Assembly (NCBI GenBank): GCA_021787435.1
Contig: JAJYLY010000004.1
Span: forward strand, 148,278 to 212,277
Source: Pseudomonadota bacterium
GTDB taxonomy: Bacteria > Pseudomonadota > Gammaproteobacteria > Burkholderiales > Gallionellaceae
Reading direction: 5' to 3'
Length of the DNA stretch: 64,000 nt
Numbering within the stretch: the first letter of the stretch is position 1; each line of letters opens with the position of its first letter. Both the position numbers and the translations under genes were made by a program. This document shows positions 1 to 8,947 of this stretch, piece by piece. Under the pieces are notes generated by a model. That model had not been told where the DNA came from. It did not search any database and was given only the letters and a program-made list of their open reading frames with translations.

Positions 1-1
1 T

Positions 2-1066
2 GTCGCGATCAAGACCATCAACCTTGGCCTGGCCCTTGATGAAAAAGAGGAATACGAGGGGCGCTTTTATCAGGAAGCCCGCGCAGCCGGCAGACTCAAT
101 CATCCGAATATCGTAACCATCTATGATGTGGGCAAGAGCGGGAGCATCGCCTATATTGCGATGGAGTTCTTGCAGGGCAAAGAGTTGCGAGATCTGCTGC
201 GCGAGGAGCGTAATCTGCCCGTGGAGCAGACTGTGGATATCGTAGCGCAAGTGGCCGAAGGTCTGGCATATGCGCATCAGCATGGGATCGTGCACCGTGA
301 TATCAAGCCCTCAAACATTATGCTGATCCGGGATGGGCGCATAAAGATTACCGATTTTGGCATAGCGCGCATGGCTTCTTCAGCGGTTCATACGCAAACA
401 GGTATGGTGCTGGGTTCGCCGAAATATATGTCTCCAGAACAGGTGTTGGGCAAGGTGATAGACCGGCGCTCTGATATTTTCTCGCTGGGCGTGATGTTGT
501 ATGAAATGCTCACGGGTTTTTCGCCGTTTGTCGGTGAGAACGTCAATGCGATCATGTATCAGACGCTCAATCTGGTGCCGCCTCCACCAAGTACATTGAA
601 TGCCAGTGTGCCGGATATGCTTAATTTTATCGTGGCAAAGGCGCTCGCCAAAGGGGTGGAAGATCGTTATCAGAATGCACAGGATTTGGCCAAGGACTTG
701 CGTGCCTGCCGTGACACATTGCCGCACTCTGACCGGCCGATTGAGCCTGCTGGTAAAACAAAACTGAGTGGGCCGGTGATCGGCGAAAAAGGATTGATGG
801 CCGAAAAGGATGATCTTGTTCCATCAACGCTGGGTTTGTCCCGGGTCTTTGATTCGTCTGAGGCGACATTGCGTTTGGCCGCATTGACCGGTGATCAGGC
901 AGATGTCGATGAGCTTTCAAAGACGCTGAAAGTTGCAGCGCCCAAGGCTGCCGCGCGCGCCATAGTCCGGGCCAATCCGGTGGCGGAAGAGTCTGCGGAA
1001 AAATTCAAATTGCTGGTATTGGTGCTGGTCTTGCTGGTGCTGGCCGTTGCGATCTACCTTCATTGA
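2..1066 (+). CDS. Ser/Thr protein kinase, 3' part (5' end outside window)
   Basis: Hanks-type Ser/Thr kinase whose reading frame is open from base 2, so the N-terminus lies upstream; 354 residues are visible. The window opens inside the kinase lobe at the beta-3 VAIK motif (invariant Lys at visible residue 4). The catalytic loop HRDIKPSN follows (Asp at 100), then DFG at 118-120 and the activation-segment motif SPKYMSPEQ. After the kinase domain come about 90 residues of low-complexity linker and a single hydrophobic C-terminal helix (last 20 residues, Leu/Val-rich) ending almost at the stop. This suggests a tail-anchored kinase with its catalytic domain in the cytosol. No PASTA or other sensor domain follows the helix. 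Substrate is unknown. Its stop faces nadB convergently across a 304-base gap. Confidence 0.93.
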   Translation, partial: VAIKTINLGLALDEKEEYEGRFYQEARAAGRLNHPNIVTIYDVGKSGSIAYIAMEFLQGKELRDLLREERNLPVEQTVDIVAQVAEGLAYAHQHGIVHRDIKPSNIMLIRDGRIKITDFGIARMASSAVHTQTGMVLGSPKYMSPEQVLGKVIDRRSDIFSLGVMLYEMLTGFSPFVGENVNAIMYQTLNLVPPPPSTLNASVPDMLNFIVAKALAKGVEDRYQNAQDLAKDLRACRDTLPHSDRPIEPAGKTKLSGPVIGEKGLMAEKDDLVPSTLGLSRVFDSSEATLRLAALTGDQADVDELSKTLKVAAPKAAARAIVRANPVAEESAEKFKLLVLVLVLLVLAVAIYLH

Positions 1067-1370
1067 AATGCTGTTTTCCTTCAAGCCACCAGAACCTATG
1101 TGCTGATGCTGTTTGCGCTGCAGCTGCCTGCATTAATGGCGTCGCCACAGGCATGCCAGCAGGCATTTTCCTTGTAGCATAGGCACTTGCGCATCAGGAC
1201 AAGGGCGGATTTTGAATCGATGGGCATGGTTCTGGACAGGACAGTCGTGGTTCCACTTTGCGTCGTGCTGTGCGCAAAACTGGACGGCGCAAGACTGTCT
1301 GCCAGATGATTTTCAAGGATGCGTTGCAAACAGACGCGCACTGGGAGCTGCGCGCATGTCTAAAAAATGC
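1067..1370. other. Convergent intergenic gap, no convincing gene
   Basis: About 300 bases between the converging kinase and nadB genes. Short open frames exist on both strands (for example 81 codons on the minus strand at 1096-1341), but none has a recognisable domain or a good ribosome site. The only structure I see is the inverted repeat at 1125-1165, described separately. Confidence 0.6.
1125..1165. terminator. Candidate terminator-like inverted repeat
   Basis: Arms TGCCTGC (1125-1131) and GCAGGCA (1159-1165) enclose a smaller nested hairpin, TGGCG-T-CGCCA. A short T-rich stretch (TTTTCC) follows on the plus strand, about 60 bases beyond the kinase stop. The loop is long (27 bases), so this is only a candidate Rho-independent terminator for the kinase transcript. 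Confidence 0.3.
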
Positions 1371-2951
1371 TCAGTAATTGTGCGGAACCAAGAGGGTAGG
1401 CTCGGGATTGTCCATTGTGTCGGGATAGTCCAAGCTGTAGTGCAAACCACGGCTCTCGTGGCGCGACAGCGCGCTTTTCACGATCAGGTCTGCATTGGTG
1501 ACTAGGTTACGCAATTCGAGTAGGTCTGAGCTGACATGGAAATGCGCATAGTATTCATCGATCTCATGTTGCAGCAGTTGGACGCGGTGCATGGCGCGCT
1601 GCAGCCGCTTGTTGGTGCGCACGATGCCTACATAGTCCCACATGAAATGACGCAGCTCCGCCCAGTTGTGGGCGATCACGACCTGTTCGTCGGCATCAGT
1701 TACTCGGCTGTCATCCCATGCTGGCAGCGTGCGGCCTGCTTCGCGTGGCTGGCTTAAAATATCACGCGCTGCGGCATCCGCAAAGACTAGGCATTCTAAC
1801 AATGAATTGCTGGCTAGGCGGTTTGCGCCGTGCAGTCCGCTGTATGCGGTTTCACCAATGGCGTAGAGGTTCTTGACATCGGTGCGCGCAGCAAGATTCG
1901 CCACCACGCCCCCGCAGGTATAGTGGGCGGCCGGCACGACTGGGATGGGCTCTTGGCTGATGTTGATGCCCAGCGTCAAGCAGCGGGCGAAGATGTTCGG
2001 GAAGTGCTCCTGGAGGAATTCGACGGACTGATGCGAAATGTCCAGATAGACGCAATCCAGGCCGCCCTTTTTCATTTCATAGTCTATGGCCCTGGCCACG
2101 ACATCGCGCGGCGCAAGTTCAGCGCGCTCGTCGTGGGACGGCATGAAGCGCGTCCCATCCGGCAATTTGAGTATCCCTCCTTCGCCGCGCACGGCTTCGC
2201 TGATCAGGAACGATTTGGCATGTGGGTGATAAAGGCAGGTAGGATGAAACTGTATGAACTCCATGTTGGCCACGCGACAACCGGCACGCCATGCCATTGC
2301 GATGCCGTCGCCAGTCGATGTATCCGGATTGGTGGTGTAAAGATAAACCTTGCCGCTGCCGCCTGTGGCTAAAATGGTGTGCTGTGCGGCAATGGTGACT
2401 ACCTCGTCGGTTTTTGTATCCAGTGCATACACGCCATAACAACGCTTGTCGGAAAGCCCGAGCTTTTTTCCGGTGATCAGATCAACCGACATGTATCCTT
2501 CCAGCAGAGTGATGTTGGGGTGTTTCAACACCTTGTCAGACAGGGTCTTCTGCACAGCAAGGCCGGTGGCGTCGGCGGCATGGATGATGCGCCGCCTGTC
2601 GTGACCGCCTTCGCGCGTCAAATGGTAGCCGGTGTCGCTGGTACTGTCTTCCGTGAACGGAACGCCCTGGGAAACCAGCCAGTTTATCGCCTCTTTGCCG
2701 TGCTCGACGACAAAGCGAGTGGCGGTTTCATCGCAAAGCCCGGCGCCTGCGATCAGCGTGTCGTGAATGTGTGCATCGGGAGTGTCATCCCCAGACAGGA
2801 CGGCGGCTATGCCGCCTTGTGCCCAACTGCTCGCGCCGTCCAGCAAGGCTTTTTTGGTGATCAGTCCGATTTTCTGCTGGTCCGCAAGTTTGAGCGCCAG
2901 CGTAAGGCCTGCCAGACCACTGCCGATAATCAAGGTGTCAAATCGCAGCAA
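1371..2951 (-). CDS. nadB: L-aspartate oxidase
   Basis: Flavoenzyme that oxidises L-aspartate to iminoaspartate, the first step of de novo NAD synthesis, in the cytosol. The 526-residue length is normal for NadB. The N-terminus carries the FAD-binding GSGLAGL motif (residues 11-17). The substrate and active-site region HLTREGGHDRRR lies near 130-141, EAVRGEGG near 250, and the C-terminal flavin motif GETAYSGLHGANRLASNSL is complete. The start gives the FAD motif its usual N-terminal position. The gene is transcribed away from rpoE; this divergent nadB/rpoE arrangement is common in proteobacteria. nadA and nadC are not in the window. Confidence 0.96.
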   Translation of the reverse strand: MLRFDTLIIGSGLAGLTLALKLADQQKIGLITKKALLDGASSWAQGGIAAVLSGDDTPDAHIHDTLIAGAGLCDETATRFVVEHGKEAINWLVSQGVPFTEDSTSDTGYHLTREGGHDRRRIIHAADATGLAVQKTLSDKVLKHPNITLLEGYMSVDLITGKKLGLSDKRCYGVYALDTKTDEVVTIAAQHTILATGGSGKVYLYTTNPDTSTGDGIAMAWRAGCRVANMEFIQFHPTCLYHPHAKSFLISEAVRGEGGILKLPDGTRFMPSHDERAELAPRDVVARAIDYEMKKGGLDCVYLDISHQSVEFLQEHFPNIFARCLTLGINISQEPIPVVPAAHYTCGGVVANLAARTDVKNLYAIGETAYSGLHGANRLASNSLLECLVFADAAARDILSQPREAGRTLPAWDDSRVTDADEQVVIAHNWAELRHFMWDYVGIVRTNKRLQRAMHRVQLLQHEIDEYYAHFHVSSDLLELRNLVTNADLIVKSALSRHESRGLHYSLDYPDTMDNPEPTLLVPHNY

Positions 2952-2978
2952 TTGGTTTCTCGCTTGATTGCAATGGAC

Positions 2979-3006
2979 GAACTATACCATGTTGTATAAG
3001 ACCTGA
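2979..3006 (+). promoter_or_regulatory. Candidate sigma-E-type promoter upstream of rpoE
   Basis: GAACTA (2979-2984), 17 bases, then CCTGA (3002-3006). This resembles the sigma-E consensus GAACTT-N16/17-TCTGA with one mismatch in each element and lies about 97 bases before the rpoE start. Autoregulation is typical for rpoE operons; assignment here rests on motif similarity only. Confidence 0.4.
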
Positions 3007-3102
3007 AGTTGCTTCACCAGATGAATCATCGCATGGAGCGCTGACGAAGTGGGGTTGCAGGGGTTATACTTCGCGCTGCGAAGAATTTTAATCGGAATAG
3101 GG

Positions 3103-3702
3103 ATGGGCGACAGGGAAGTAGATCAGCAGTTGGTAGAGCGCGTGCAGCGCGGGGATAAGCACGCCTTCGATCTTCTGGTTGCAAAATATCAGCGCAAACT
3201 GGGGCGGTTGATCTCCCGCTTTGTGCGCAATCCGTCCGAGGCGGAAGATGTGACACAGGAAGCCTTTGTCAAGGCATACCGCGCGTTGCCGGGATTCCGT
3301 GGTGACAGCGCGTTTTATACCTGGCTTTATCGCATCGGCATCAATACAGCCAAAAATTACCTGCTGGCCAGCAAGCGACTGCCGCCTTCCAGCACCCCTT
3401 TTGACACTGAGGAAGCGGAGTCTTTTGAAGAAGCCGGGCTTTTGCATGAAGTCAGTACGCCTGAAAATGAACTCATGAGCAAACAGGTTGTCAACACCGT
3501 GCAGACAGCTTTGCAACAATTGCCGGAGGATTTGCGCAGTGCTTTGACGCTGCGGGAGATTGAAGGTTTGAGTTATGAGGAAATTGCAAGCGTGATGAAC
3601 TGCCCTGTCGGCACGGTGCGATCGAGAATTTTCAGGGCACGAGAAGCGGTCGCGGAAAAATTGCGTCCGTTGTTGGAAACAAGTCAAGGCAATAGGTGGT
3701 GA
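3103..3702 (+). CDS. rpoE: RNA polymerase sigma factor RpoE (ECF, sigma-E/AlgU type)
   Basis: Extracytoplasmic-function sigma factor directing transcription of envelope-stress genes. The product is 199 residues, normal for the family. Region 2 is visible in AFDLLVAKYQRKL and AEDVTQEAFVKAYRAL (about residues 21-65), and region 4 in LREIEGLSYEEIA plus GTVRSRIFRARE (about 150-185). I chose the ATG at 3103 (MGDREVDQ), the usual RpoE N-terminus, preceded by a purine-rich GGAATAGGG; an in-frame upstream start at 3049 would add an uncharacteristic 18-residue leader. It is the first gene of rpoE-rseA-rseB-rseC, and the adjacent anti-sigma and sensor genes explain how its activity is held in check at the membrane. 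Confidence 0.96.
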   Translation: MGDREVDQQLVERVQRGDKHAFDLLVAKYQRKLGRLISRFVRNPSEAEDVTQEAFVKAYRALPGFRGDSAFYTWLYRIGINTAKNYLLASKRLPPSSTPFDTEEAESFEEAGLLHEVSTPENELMSKQVVNTVQTALQQLPEDLRSALTLREIEGLSYEEIASVMNCPVGTVRSRIFRAREAVAEKLRPLLETSQGNRW

Positions 3703-3704
3703 AA

Positions 3705-4205
3705 ATGAAACATGAAATCTCGGCACTGATGGATGGCGAATTGTTCGAGGATGAGGCGGAAATCCTTTTTGGTCAAATCAAGCGCGATCCGGGTATATGC
3801 AGCGATTGGGCCGTTTATCACCTGATAGGTGATGTGCTGCGTCAGCCTGATTCTATCCATCGCGACATGACTGAGCGTATCAGCGAGCGATTGCGCAATG
3901 AGGCGACTGTGCTGGCGCCGCGAAGCAGGGCGTTGAAACAGAAGGTGCGGGTATTTGCGCTTTCCGCTGCAGCATCGTTGATGGCGGTCAGCATGGTCGC
4001 CTGGATGACGATGCAGATCAGTCCTGAAACAGCGCCGCAACTGGCGATGCAGCAAGCGAGCATGCGCCCGGTCAACCTGCAGATACAGCCTGCGGCCAAC
4101 GATTACCTAATGGCTCATCAAGAATTTTCTCCTAGCAACGACATGAATGGCGGCGCCTCCTATATACATACGGTCACCTATAGCCCGGAGGAAAAGTCTC
4201 AATGA
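3705..4205 (+). CDS. rseA: Sigma-E anti-sigma factor RseA/MucA-like
   Basis: Inner-membrane anti-sigma factor that sequesters RpoE through its cytosolic N-terminal domain. The 166-residue product starts with the hallmark MKHEISALMDGELF, matching the RseA N-terminal domain. One transmembrane helix lies at about residues 83-103, and a short periplasmic tail would contact RseB. I prefer ATG 3705, two bases after the rpoE stop and preceded by AGGTGGT; GTG codons at 3696 and 3699 are alternatives. The 3' end overlaps rseB (ATGA), so translation of the operon is probably coupled. In characterised systems, DegS- and RseP-type proteolysis of this protein releases sigma-E. Confidence 0.92.
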   Translation: MKHEISALMDGELFEDEAEILFGQIKRDPGICSDWAVYHLIGDVLRQPDSIHRDMTERISERLRNEATVLAPRSRALKQKVRVFALSAAASLMAVSMVAWMTMQISPETAPQLAMQQASMRPVNLQIQPAANDYLMAHQEFSPSNDMNGGASYIHTVTYSPEEKSQ

Positions 4206-5158
4206 AGGCATGGGTTGGATTTTGCGGCTTGCTGCTGACTTTCAATGTCAGCGCAGCCGGCGGGCAGTCTACACTTGATTTGCTTAAAGCCATTGCATTT
4301 GCAGGCCACCAGACGGATTACAGCGGTATCTTCGTTTACCAGTATGGCAATCATGTCGAGACATCGAGAATTTTCCACATCGTTGATGCGAATGGCGAGT
4401 ATGAAAAGCTCGAGAGCCTTGATGGACCCAAGCGTGAAATCATCCGCCATCATGGGCAGGTCTGGTGTTACAGTCAGCATCAGATGGTACAGGTGGAAAG
4501 TCAGCAGGGAAAAGGCAAATTCCCCATGTTGCTGCCGGATCAGTTGTCTGCATTGAGTGAAAATTACAATGTCAAGGAGCTGGGCGCAGATAGGGTGGCA
4601 GGATATGAAACCCGGGTATTGCTGTTGTACCCGAGGGACAAGCTGCGCTATTCGCGCAAAATCTGGGTGGATATGAATACCGGATTGCTGCTCAAGTCTG
4701 CCGTGTTGAATGACAAGAACCAGATCGTGGAGCAATATGCATTTACCGAATTGAAAGTAGGCAAGGATGCGGACAGGGCTTGGGTTTATTCCAGCGAGGT
4801 CAAAAACTTGCCTGGAATGAGTCAGCAGGACTCGAGTAAGGTTGTGGCTGTTGTGAACAGCGGTTGGGTGGTGGATGCGCTGCCAGCTGGTTTCAAGAAA
4901 ACGACGGAGTTGATACGCCCCATGCATGGCAATCATGCGCCGGTGACGCAGCTCGTGTTTTCTGATGGCTTGAGCGCGATATCCGTTTTTGTAGAGCCAG
5001 TTGGCCCAGGCGAAGATGAAAACGAGGGTTTGTCGAGTCGGGGCGCGCTCAATCTTTATCACAAGGTCGTGGACAATCATGTGTACCATGTGGTTGGCGA
5101 GGTGCCGCCTATCACGGTAATACAGGTTCTCAATTCTATAAGATACAACGGAAAATAA
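4202..5158 (+). CDS. rseB: Periplasmic sigma-E regulator RseB/MucB
   Basis: Periplasmic protein that binds the RseA periplasmic tail and protects it from cleavage until lipoprotein or LPS stress signals arrive (known for the family). It has 318 residues. A signal peptide is visible at residues 1-19 (hydrophobic core, then SAAGG). The large N-terminal LolA-like domain is followed by a smaller C-terminal MucB/RseB domain from about residue 205. The start overlaps the rseA stop as ATGA, and the stop overlaps the rseC start as TAATG, so the genes form one tightly coupled unit. Length and order match the family. Confidence 0.94.
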   Translation: MKAWVGFCGLLLTFNVSAAGGQSTLDLLKAIAFAGHQTDYSGIFVYQYGNHVETSRIFHIVDANGEYEKLESLDGPKREIIRHHGQVWCYSQHQMVQVESQQGKGKFPMLLPDQLSALSENYNVKELGADRVAGYETRVLLLYPRDKLRYSRKIWVDMNTGLLLKSAVLNDKNQIVEQYAFTELKVGKDADRAWVYSSEVKNLPGMSQQDSSKVVAVVNSGWVVDALPAGFKKTTELIRPMHGNHAPVTQLVFSDGLSAISVFVEPVGPGEDENEGLSSRGALNLYHKVVDNHVYHVVGEVPPITVIQVLNSIRYNGK

Positions 5159-5571
5159 TGCTGGAGTCAAGAGCAGTAGTGGTGCAGTCCGATACTTTTA
5201 CTGCCGAGGTAGTGGGCAGCGGTGGCAACGGCTGTTCGGCCTGCGATGGCAAGGGTTGCGGTTCGAAAAAGCTGACTCAGTTGTTTTGCAGCAAGCCGCG
5301 CCAGTTCAAGGTGGACAATCGTATTCATGCCAGCGTGGGGGATGAGGTGATCGTCTGCGTCCCTGATGGCGCTTTGTTGCGCGGCGTCGGTCTCGTTTAT
5401 TTGCTGCCTCTGGTATTTTTGTTTTCAGGCGCCGCACTGGCAGGAGAGAGCGATGTTCATGCGGCTATTGGCGCGCTATCAGGACTTGTGATCGGCTTTG
5501 CGCTGGCGAGACGGATGTCTTTGCGCAGCCGCAGCAACCAACCCTATATTGCAAGGCTGGTGCGCGAATAG
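5158..5571 (+). CDS. rseC: RseC/MucC-family membrane regulator
   Basis: Small inner-membrane protein of 137 residues, last of the sigma-E regulatory genes. The N-terminal part carries a cysteine cluster, Cys26, Cys29, Cys34 and Cys44 (CSACDGKGC pattern), typical of RseC. Two transmembrane helices follow at about 74-95 and 100-117. Family members positively affect sigma-E, and relatives assist reduction of the SoxR iron-sulfur cluster, so a redox role through the cysteines is plausible. It starts inside the rseB stop (TAATG) and precedes the DegP-type protease by 30 bases. Confidence 0.92.
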   Translation: MLESRAVVVQSDTFTAEVVGSGGNGCSACDGKGCGSKKLTQLFCSKPRQFKVDNRIHASVGDEVIVCVPDGALLRGVGLVYLLPLVFLFSGAALAGESDVHAAIGALSGLVIGFALARRMSLRSRSNQPYIARLVRE

Positions 5572-5601
5572 ATTGGGATTTTTTACAATGAGGAGGCATG
5601 C

Positions 5602-6987
5602 ATGCTGAAAAAGTTTATCAACATCATTCTATTCTCTGCGGCATTCGTATCGATGGCGTTTGCTGGCGAGTTGCCCGATTTTAGCGCGCTGGTCGAAAAA
5701 CAGGGTCCTGCGGTGGTCAACATCAGCACCACGCAGCACCTATCCCAAGCGGTGTCCGGCATTCCAGAGGATGATCCTTTTTTTGAGTTTTTCAGGCGTT
5801 TTGCGCCGCTCGAGCCGCGCGATCAGGAGACTCATTCGTTGGGTTCCGGATTTATCCTGAGTTCGGATGGTTATATCATGACCAATTCGCATGTCGTGGA
5901 TCATGCCGACAAAATTACTGTGCGGCTGACAGACAAACGTGAATTTTCAGCCCGTGTCATTGGCGTGGACAGAAGGACGGATGTGGCTTTGCTCAAGATC
6001 GATGCGACCAACTTGCCGAAGGTGACGGTAGGAGATCCCGGCAAGCTCAAAGTGGGCGAGTGGGTGGTTGCGATCGGTTCTCCTTTCGGCTTTGACAACA
6101 GCGTCACGGCAGGCATCGTCAGCGCTAAAGGACGTTCATTGCCGCAGGATAATTTTGTGCCGTTCATCCAGACCGATGCGGCGATCAACCCGGGCAATTC
6201 TGGTGGGCCGCTGTTCAATATGAACGGTGAAGTGGTGGGCATCAACTCGCAAATCTATACGCGTTCCGGTGGCTCGATGGGTTTGTCTTTTGCAATACCG
6301 ATCGATGTCGCTACACAGGTCGCCGAACAGCTCCGCACCAAGGGGGTGGTGACGCGTGGCCGCATAGGTGTGACGATACAGGAATTGACGCGCCAGCTGG
6401 CTGAATCATTCGGCCTTTCCAAACCTAATGGTGCACTAGTGAGCAGTGTCGAGAAGGGTGGGCCTGCAGATAAGGCCGGCATAGAGGCCAGCGACGTGAT
6501 CCTCAAATTCGATGGACAGGTTGTGACAAACTCCAGCGATCTGCCTCGCATCGTTGCCGCAGCCACACCTGACAGCAAAGCGGTAGTCGATTTGTGGCAC
6601 AAGGGAGCTGCAAAGCAGGTGACCGTAGTCGTTGGCAAGATGCCACAGGACGGCAAGCTTGCAGAAGAGGGCAATCCTTCATCCAGCCAGAACGACGCGA
6701 TGATCGCAAGGATTGGCGTCGCGTTAAGCGAGCTGACACAGGAACAGCGGGCGGATTTGGGGATCAAGGGCGGTTTGCTGGTGGAAAGCGTCAAGGGGCA
6801 GTCGGCTGTCGCATCCGGGTTGCAGCGCGGAGATGTGCTGCTGGCGCTGGGCAATGTTCCTTTGAGTTCGTTGAGCCAGTTGAAAGACATCGTTAAGCAG
6901 CTGCCCAAGGGGCGCAATGTCGCACTCCTAGTGCGCAGAGAGGATGTGGTTTTTTATGTGGCGATCAAGCTTGATGACAGCCGGTGA
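5602..6987 (+). CDS. degP: Do-like periplasmic serine protease (DegP/MucD)
   Basis: Periplasmic HtrA-family protease/chaperone degrading misfolded envelope proteins, 461 residues. A signal peptide occupies residues 1-21. The trypsin-like domain has the complete catalytic triad: His97 (NSHVVDHA), Asp127 (RRTDVALLK) and Ser200 (NPGNSGGPL). Two PDZ domains follow, at about 265-345 and 370-455. The start is preceded by GAGGAGGCATGC-type purine sequence close upstream. It sits at the end of the sigma-E operon, where mucD is found in many beta- and gammaproteobacteria, so it is probably both a target and a feedback component of that response. Confidence 0.95.
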   Translation: MLKKFINIILFSAAFVSMAFAGELPDFSALVEKQGPAVVNISTTQHLSQAVSGIPEDDPFFEFFRRFAPLEPRDQETHSLGSGFILSSDGYIMTNSHVVDHADKITVRLTDKREFSARVIGVDRRTDVALLKIDATNLPKVTVGDPGKLKVGEWVVAIGSPFGFDNSVTAGIVSAKGRSLPQDNFVPFIQTDAAINPGNSGGPLFNMNGEVVGINSQIYTRSGGSMGLSFAIPIDVATQVAEQLRTKGVVTRGRIGVTIQELTRQLAESFGLSKPNGALVSSVEKGGPADKAGIEASDVILKFDGQVVTNSSDLPRIVAAATPDSKAVVDLWHKGAAKQVTVVVGKMPQDGKLAEEGNPSSSQNDAMIARIGVALSELTQEQRADLGIKGGLLVESVKGQSAVASGLQRGDVLLALGNVPLSSLSQLKDIVKQLPKGRNVALLVRREDVVFYVAIKLDDSR

Positions 6988-7056
6988 GCAGATCTTCTTG
7001 CATCACAGTCCTGCATGTGACGCCTAAATCAGCTAGAATCCGCGCTTTGCGAAAAT

Positions 7057-7083
7057 GCCTGTCAGGATGATTGACGGACAGGC
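7057..7083. repeat. Inverted repeat in lepA leader
   Basis: Perfect 7-base arms GCCTGTC (7057-7063) and GACAGGC (7077-7083) with a 13-base loop, ending 18 bases before the lepA start. There is no T-run, so it is more likely a leader hairpin or operator than a terminator. Function unknown. Confidence 0.45.
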
Positions 7084-7101
7084 CGTCATTATTGGAATCT
7101 C

Positions 7102-8892
7102 ATGCAGCTGATCCGTAACTTTTCTATCATTGCCCATATCGATCACGGAAAATCGACCCTTGCCGACCGCATCATACATTTATGCGGCGGCCTGTCCGAC
7201 CGTGAAATGGAAGCGCAGGTGCTCGACTCGATGGATATCGAACGCGAGCGTGGCATCACCATCAAGGCACAGACCGCAGCGCTCAACTACAAGGCGCGCG
7301 ACGGGCAGACCTATAATCTGAATCTGATAGACACGCCAGGGCACGTGGACTTCTCTTATGAAGTATCGCGCTCCCTGTCAGCCTGCGAAGGCGCGTTGCT
7401 GGTGGTGGATGCATCCCAGGGCGTGGAGGCGCAGACGGTGGCCAATTGCTATACCGCGCTTGATCTGGGTGTGGAAGTCGTGCCGGTGTTGAACAAGATA
7501 GACTTGCCTTCGGCAGACCCGGACAATGCGATCGAGGAAATCGAAGAAGTCATTGGCATCGAAGCGCACGATGCGGTGCGCTGTTCTGCCAAGACGGGTG
7601 AGGGTATAGAAGATGTGCTTGAATCTTTGATACTCAAGGTGCCTGCGCCAAAAGGGGATGTCAATGCGCCTTTGCAGGCGCTGATCGTGGATTCTTGGTT
7701 CGACAATTATGTCGGTGTGGTGATGCTGGTGCGCGTGATGAACGGCACGATCAGGCCCAAGGAGAAGATCCTGTTCATGGCAACCGGTGCGCATCACCTG
7801 ACTGAACACATCGGCGTGTTTACGCCAAAATCCCAGCCCAGAGATTCGTTGAGCGCAGGCGAGGTGGGTTTTGTGATCGCAGGAATCAAGGAATTGAAGG
7901 CCGCCCGGGTGGGTGACACCATCACGCATCTTGCAAAGCCTGCAGAACATGCGCTGCCCGGATTCAAGGAAGTGCAACCCCAGGTGTTTGCAGGCCTTTT
8001 CCCGGTGGAATCGAACCAATATGAGGCGTTGCGCGACTCCCTCGAAAAATTGAAATTAAATGATGCCGCATTGCAGTATGAACCCGAAGTGTCCCAAGCG
8101 CTGGGTTTCGGTTTTCGCTGCGGCTTTCTTGGACTTTTGCACATGGAAATCGTGCAGGAACGTCTTGAGCGCGAGTTTGACATGGATCTCATCACCACCG
8201 CACCCACGGTGATCTATGAGGTGTTGCTGCGCGACGGCAGCGTGGTGTCCGTGGATAATCCATCCAAGATGCCCGATCCCTCCAAGATCGAAGAGATACG
8301 CGAGCCTATCGTGACGGTCAATCTGTACATGCCGAATGAATATGTCGGCGCCGTGATCACGCTTTGCACGCAGAAACGCGGCACACAGATCAACATCAGC
8401 TATCATGGCAAGCAGGTGAAGCTGATCTATGAAATGCCGATGGCGGAAATCGTGATGGATTTCTTCGATAGGTTGAAATCGGTTTCGCGCGGCTATGCCT
8501 CGATGGATTACGAATTCAAGGAGTACCGCGCGGCGGATGTGGTCAAGGTGGACATGCTGATCAACGGCGACAAGGTCGATGCGCTGGCGGTGATCGTGCA
8601 TCGCGCCAACAGTCAGTACCGCGGGCGCGAGGTGGCGGCTAAGATGCGCGAGCTGATTCCGCGTCAGATGTACGATGTGGCGATACAGGCGACCATAGGT
8701 TCGAACATCATCGCGCGCGAGAATGTGAAGGCGATGCGCAAGAACGTGCTTGCCAAGTGTTACGGCGGCGACATTTCGCGCAAGAAGAAGCTGCTGGAGA
8801 AACAGAAGGCGGGCAAGAAGCGCATGAAGCAGGTGGGCAATGTGGAGATTCCACAGGAAGCTTTTCTGGCCATCCTGCGTGTGGATGACTGA
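7102..8892 (+). CDS. lepA: Elongation factor 4 (LepA), ribosome back-translocase
   Basis: Translational GTPase that acts on stalled or mis-translocated ribosomes; 596 residues, the normal length. The G domain begins at the N-terminus with AHIDHGKST (G1), then RGITIKAQT (G2), DTPGHVDF (G3), NKIDLP (G4) and CSAKTGEG (G5). EF-G-like domains II, III and V follow, and the LepA-specific C-terminal domain ends with a lysine-rich segment ([22 protein letters not shown]). It lies directly upstream of lepB, the arrangement that gave lepA its name. A hairpin at 7057-7083 lies in its leader. Confidence 0.97.
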   Translation: MQLIRNFSIIAHIDHGKSTLADRIIHLCGGLSDREMEAQVLDSMDIERERGITIKAQTAALNYKARDGQTYNLNLIDTPGHVDFSYEVSRSLSACEGALLVVDASQGVEAQTVANCYTALDLGVEVVPVLNKIDLPSADPDNAIEEIEEVIGIEAHDAVRCSAKTGEGIEDVLESLILKVPAPKGDVNAPLQALIVDSWFDNYVGVVMLVRVMNGTIRPKEKILFMATGAHHLTEHIGVFTPKSQPRDSLSAGEVGFVIAGIKELKAARVGDTITHLAKPAEHALPGFKEVQPQVFAGLFPVESNQYEALRDSLEKLKLNDAALQYEPEVSQALGFGFRCGFLGLLHMEIVQERLEREFDMDLITTAPTVIYEVLLRDGSVVSVDNPSKMPDPSKIEEIREPIVTVNLYMPNEYVGAVITLCTQKRGTQINISYHGKQVKLIYEMPMAEIVMDFFDRLKSVSRGYASMDYEFKEYRAADVVKVDMLINGDKVDALAVIVHRANSQYRGREVAAKMRELIPRQMYDVAIQATIGSNIIARENVKAMRKNVLAKCYGGDISRKKKLLEKQKAGKKRMKQVGNVEIPQEAFLAILRVDD

Positions 8893-8897
8893 TTGCC

Positions 8898-8926
8898 TTG
8901 TGCGTTAAAATGGTTTTGTTTATAGA
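8898..8926 (+). promoter_or_regulatory. Candidate sigma-70 promoter for lepB
   Basis: TTGTGC (8898-8903), a 17-base spacer, and TATAGA (8921-8926), ending 21 bases before the lepB start. Spacing is ideal and both hexamers are partial matches. It would allow lepB and downstream genes to be transcribed separately from lepA. Confidence 0.4.
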
Positions 8927-8947
8927 TGTCTGGTATAGGGAATAAAA

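Noticed and set aside
1096..1341. Minus-strand open frame of 81 codons following nadB, with several Cys
   Set aside because: No domain, no good ribosome site and low-complexity composition; it covers the candidate terminator repeat.
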